The translations under genes and the position numbers were made by a program. Shown piece by piece: positions 61,003 through 64,000 of a stretch of DNA of 64,000 bases. The stretch lies in the NCBI GenBank assembly GCA_025992705.1, contig DAJPGJ010000001.1, forward strand, positions 2,021,501 through 2,085,500, written 5' to 3'. Source of the stretch: Coriobacteriaceae bacterium. Lineage in GTDB: Bacteria; Actinomycetota; Coriobacteriia; Coriobacteriales; QAMH01. The stretch's first letter is position 1. Every line of letters starts with the position of its first letter. The notes under the pieces were generated by a model. It ran no database searches. It was not told the origin of the DNA and saw nothing but the letters and a program-made list of their open reading frames with translations.

Positions 61003-62238
61003 TTAGATCCCCTTGAAGTCCATGAGCGGTTCGAGATAATCCGCTTCGACGCCCAGGCCATCGGGTGCAATCTGGAAGAGCAGCCCAATCCAGCTCTCGA
61101 GCGTACGGCCATAGATCACGGCATCGAGCTCATCGGTAATCACAGCATCGATGGCATCTTCGACACTTTGCTCGGTATAGGGCCAAATGCCATCCTCGCC
61201 CACTCCGAGCGCGCGTTCAATGATGTCGAGATTGGTCTCGCCATAGAAAATGCCCTTGATGAGCGCGGCATATCCGAGCGCAACGTCGAAGGGCACCGAG
61301 TCGCCCTGACGAATCTCGACGTAGCGCTTGAGGCGCACGTCTGGCCACACCATGCTGAACAGGTGCTCGATATCGGCCTTGTCCATAGGCGCATCCGCAT
61401 AGGCTTCGGCCGCGGTCATCGTTCCCGTGGAATGCACGTCAGGGCGCGTGATGAAGATAGGCGGAACGGAGAGCAGCCAATCCGCGTAGGCGGCAAAGCC
61501 GAATCCCTCGTCGAAGAGGCCCGGAATGGCACCGCAACGAGCAGGATCGACCTCACGCCACACCTTCATGCGACGAAGCGGCGTAGAGTTGGGCTCGCCT
61601 TCGAAGACGGGAACGTTATCGAGCAGATATGAGAAGACGGGACCAAGCAAAGTGGCGATGCGCAGCTTGCGCACGGCGTCGGCCTCGTTCGCGAAGTCAA
61701 TGGAAACCTGCATGGAGGTGGTCGCGCGCATCATGCGCTCGGCGTGCATGCCAGGTAGCTTCGAGAAGTACTCGTCCATGAAGTGATAGCGCGGCTTGGG
61801 GATGATGGGAAGGTCTGCCGCATGATTCTTGGGGTCGTAGCCCAGTGGGACGAGCGTGTAGTCGAAGGGCCTGAGGATCTGCTTCATGCGCAAGGCGAAG
61901 TTGTCGTACTCGTGCTCGACGTCTGCTAGCGAGAGCATAGGCGATATGGAGACCTCAAGCTGTGCCGCAGGCTCAATGGTCACGTTGGAATCGAGGCGGA
62001 ACAGTGACAGGATATCGCCCTCCTCGTTGCGCACGACCTCGGAATAGTACGGACTTAACTGCTCGAGAATGTCGCGCACGCCCAGACGGCCGTGCTTCTC
62101 GATGTAGGGTACGCGATCGCCGTCCTCGTCGAGCACGAACTGCTCGATCTCGACACCGATGTAGCCCATGTCACCGCCCTTGCACCCCGATTCGAGGTAC
62201 TCGATGATTAACTCGCGATTGTCGAATTGGTCGCTCAT
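61003..62238 (-). CDS. gshA: glutamate-cysteine ligase family protein (GCS2-type)
   Basis: A 411-residue protein of the GCS2 ligase group, the ATP-dependent enzymes that join glutamate and cysteine. Hallmarks are GYIGVEIEQFVLD (metal-binding ExE), VTIEPAAQLEVSISP (substrate loop), RYHFMDEYF and MMRATTSMQVSIDFANE (nucleotide region). The best match is the plant/proteobacterial type GshA; the related EgtA and YbdK types are alternatives. No glutathione synthetase is in the window. The open frame upstream overlaps the LysR gene, so ATG at 62238 is used. Confidence 0.85.
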   Translation of the reverse strand: MSDQFDNRELIIEYLESGCKGGDMGYIGVEIEQFVLDEDGDRVPYIEKHGRLGVRDILEQLSPYYSEVVRNEEGDILSLFRLDSNVTIEPAAQLEVSISPMLSLADVEHEYDNFALRMKQILRPFDYTLVPLGYDPKNHAADLPIIPKPRYHFMDEYFSKLPGMHAERMMRATTSMQVSIDFANEADAVRKLRIATLLGPVFSYLLDNVPVFEGEPNSTPLRRMKVWREVDPARCGAIPGLFDEGFGFAAYADWLLSVPPIFITRPDVHSTGTMTAAEAYADAPMDKADIEHLFSMVWPDVRLKRYVEIRQGDSVPFDVALGYAALIKGIFYGETNLDIIERALGVGEDGIWPYTEQSVEDAIDAVITDELDAVIYGRTLESWIGLLFQIAPDGLGVEADYLEPLMDFKGI

Positions 62239-62287
62239 GACAGCCTCATTCGTTGACGTTGTAGTTAACCCGATATGGTACCGCAAC

Positions 62288-63214
62288 TCACTCACCCAGA
62301 TACCTCGCAACGAGCGGATTGCTCTTGATGACGGCACGCAGGTTGTCGATGTAAGACGCGAGCAGACCGTCGAGCACACGATCCCTATGGATGAGATATC
62401 CCACAGTCATGGTGATATCAGTATCAAGCGGAATGGAGACGATGCCGTCCTGCATCTCGGGCGTGAGTATGCCCGTCGAAAGCGTGTAGCCATCGAAGTC
62501 AGTGAGCAGACTCGTGAGCGTCGCGCGATCGGAAATGCGAATCTTGCGCTTGTGCGGCACCTCGGAGAGCGGTTCTTCCGAGAAGAAGAAGGAGTTGGCG
62601 ACACCCTGCTCGAACGAATAGCGCGGGTAATCTTCCAACTCATCGAGCGTGAGCATCTCACGATGCGCCAGTGGATGGTGCTCGCCCACGAACACGTTGA
62701 CGGGTGCCTCAAAGAGCGGCGTGAACACGAGCTGGGCATCTTCGAAGGCGCTGCGCAGCACGCGCGCATTGTGTCGGTCAATGTAGAGAATACCAATGTC
62801 AGAGCGATGCGTGCGCACGTCATCAATAATCTCGCCAGTCGCCGCCTCGCGCATGATGAAGTCGTATTCCTCGTCATCGCAGCTATCCACCGTGTCGATG
62901 AATGCGCGGACGCAGAACGCGTAATGCTGTGTCGAAACCGAGAAGCGCGCCTCGTGGCTCTTGCTCGCGTAATGCTCCTCGAGCATGTTTGCCTGCTCGA
63001 CGATTTGTCGCGCGTAGGCAAGCAGTTCGTTTCCCTCGTTGGTGAGTGCCACACCACGATTGGTACGCGTGAATATCTCGATGCCAAACTCGCGCTCGAG
63101 TTCCTTGACGGCAATCGAAAGATTCGATTGGGATGCGTACATGTGCTTGGCCGCTGCGCTCATGGATCCGGTCTCGGCAATTGCGATGAGATAACGAAGC
63201 TGTTGGAGGGTCAT
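62288..63214 (-). CDS. LysR-family transcriptional regulator
   Basis: A 308-residue LysR regulator. The N-terminal winged helix (TLQQLRYLIAIAETGSMSAA, ASQSNLSIAVKELEREFGIE) is classical, and residues 90-300 form the periplasmic-binding-protein-like ligand domain. ATG at 63214 has AAGGAAACC before it; an in-frame TTG at 63226 is less likely. It is divergent from a phenylacetate-CoA-ligase-like gene and 49 nt upstream of gshA, so it may control either. Confidence 0.93.
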   Translation of the reverse strand: MTLQQLRYLIAIAETGSMSAAAKHMYASQSNLSIAVKELEREFGIEIFTRTNRGVALTNEGNELLAYARQIVEQANMLEEHYASKSHEARFSVSTQHYAFCVRAFIDTVDSCDDEEYDFIMREAATGEIIDDVRTHRSDIGILYIDRHNARVLRSAFEDAQLVFTPLFEAPVNVFVGEHHPLAHREMLTLDELEDYPRYSFEQGVANSFFFSEEPLSEVPHKRKIRISDRATLTSLLTDFDGYTLSTGILTPEMQDGIVSIPLDTDITMTVGYLIHRDRVLDGLLASYIDNLRAVIKSNPLVARYLGE

Positions 63215-63235
63215 GGTTTCCTTCAATCGTATATA

Positions 63236-63265
63236 TTGCTTATCAATCTATTTTATCAATAGCAA
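63236..63265. promoter_or_regulatory. possible LysR binding region
   Basis: TTGCT...AGCAA ends enclose two direct TTATCAAT repeats (63240-63247 and 63253-63260), about 20 nt upstream of the lysR start and 110 nt upstream of the divergent ligase gene. AT-rich in a GC-rich context. Confidence 0.4.
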
Positions 63266-63374
63266 GGTATCGAAACTACGCATGGGCAAAACTCTATGCA
63301 ACGAAGTCGAAGAGTGGTGAAATAGCGGACGTCTATCCGAGAGCAAGACCGATACCACACGAAAGGAGCTCGGC

Positions 63375-64000
63375 ATGGCAAAGAAGAACGTTCCATATGA
63401 CCAGGAGTACTACGACAAAGAGATCGAGACCATGCCGCGCGAGCAGCTTGAGGAGTTGCAGCTTGGCTATCTCAAAGACGAGCTGAAATTCGCCTACGAC
63501 AACTGCCCCTATTACAAGCGCGCCTGGGACGAGGCCGGCGTCTCGCCCGAGATCGAGACCCTCGCCGACCTGCAGAAGTTCCCCTTCATCAACAAGCAAA
63601 CCGAGCGTGACACGCAAGGTGTCGGCAGCTTCTTTGGCGAGCTGTGCGGCGTACCCGAAGACGACGTCGTCTACATGGCGACCTCATCGGGATCGACCGG
63701 CGTTCCCACGATGAGCCCGTTCACGCAGGGTGACTTCGAGGACTTCATGAAGGCCGAGAGCCGCCTGTTCTGGCAGGCAGGCATGCGTCCCAACGATCGT
63801 TACCTGCACGGCATGAACTTCGCGCTCTATGTCGGCGGCCCGTGCGTCATCGGCGCCCAGGAGCTCGGCGCGCTCGGCATCTGGGTTGGTGCCGTCCCGA
63901 GCGACCGCCTGCTGTGGGCCATGAAGCAGTACCAGCCCACGTTCTTCTGGTCGTCGCCCTCCTATGCCTGGCAGCTCGGCCAAAAGGCCATCGAGAAGGG
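63375..64000 (+). CDS. phenylacetate-CoA ligase-like adenylating enzyme (3' truncated)
   Basis: The frame is open to the window end, giving the first 208 residues. YDNCPYYKRAWDEAGVSPEI and LQKFPFINKQTERD are the PaaK N-terminal pattern and MATSSGSTGVPTMSPFT is the ATP/AMP-binding loop of the adenylate-forming family. PaaK-like ligases activate aryl acids as CoA thioesters; many gut bacterial homologues act on other acids. AAGGAG-CTCGGC precedes the ATG. The divergent LysR regulator probably controls it. Confidence 0.88.
   Translation, partial: MAKKNVPYDQEYYDKEIETMPREQLEELQLGYLKDELKFAYDNCPYYKRAWDEAGVSPEIETLADLQKFPFINKQTERDTQGVGSFFGELCGVPEDDVVYMATSSGSTGVPTMSPFTQGDFEDFMKAESRLFWQAGMRPNDRYLHGMNFALYVGGPCVIGAQELGALGIWVGAVPSDRLLWAMKQYQPTFFWSSPSYAWQLGQKAIEK

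Overview
The window is GC-rich, densely coded bacterial DNA. Several features point to the actinobacterial class Coriobacteriia, probably an Eggerthellaceae-like gut or rumen anaerobe: the dnaK-grpE-dnaJ-hspR(-clpB) heat-shock order with an HspR repressor, a molybdopterin enzyme of a type common in that class, type III pantothenate kinase, frequent GTG/TTG starts and small 4Fe-4S proteins. This assignment rests on gene content only. There is one tRNA gene (Ala, CGC) and no rRNA, prophage, transposase or CRISPR array.

Layout. 1-8.5 kb: a truncated RarD-type permease, a cell-envelope pair (Arg-rich membrane protein and polysaccharide deacetylase), tRNA-Ala, two tandem DUF262 proteins facing a TetR regulator across a perfect palindrome, rlmH, a trigger-factor-like protein and trigger factor itself. 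8.6-11.7 kb: a three-gene operon for a molybdopterin enzyme and a ferredoxin-like partner; both subunits have lost the cysteines that would hold Fe-S clusters. 12.2-20 kb: nth, tadA and a surface-polysaccharide block (GT2, UDP-galactopyranose mutase, GtrA, GT2, GT4, ABC-2 exporter). 20-25.5 kb: a soluble histidine kinase, coaX, an OmpR-type response regulator, a toxin-antitoxin-like pair between duplicated gene ends, and an HtrA protease. 25.5-28.6 kb: an AAA/DUF4143 protein, an 86-bp perfect palindrome, mobA and rsgA.

28.6-35.7 kb is a cation-transport block: TrkH with a separate periplasmic accessory protein and a 45-residue membrane peptide, then a second TrkH carrying a homologous accessory domain fused to its C terminus, then a CtpE-like P-type ATPase. 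35.8-42.5 kb is the chaperone block clpB, hspR, dnaJ, grpE, dnaK. 42.9-47 kb holds a ferredoxin, a GNAT enzyme, a lipoprotein/membrane-protein pair facing a small XRE regulator, and a large MerR-type regulator. 47.2-51.5 kb: the infC-rpmI-rplT translation operon, with infC apparently starting at AUA behind an attenuator, then membrane proteins and a processive GT2. 51.9-57.3 kb: rsmI-metG-tatD-flavodoxin-rsmA. 57.4-64 kb: gap, then lysR-gshA-obgE-proB reading leftward, and a truncated phenylacetate-CoA-ligase-like gene running off the end.

Most of the window is housekeeping. The parts most likely to hold new biology are the cluster-less molybdoenzyme operon, the TrkH plus periplasmic accessory domain (separate and fused forms), the nuclease-less DUF262 pair, and the toxin-antitoxin-like island between duplicated gene ends. 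Function calls come from motifs and remembered family consensus; no database search was possible.
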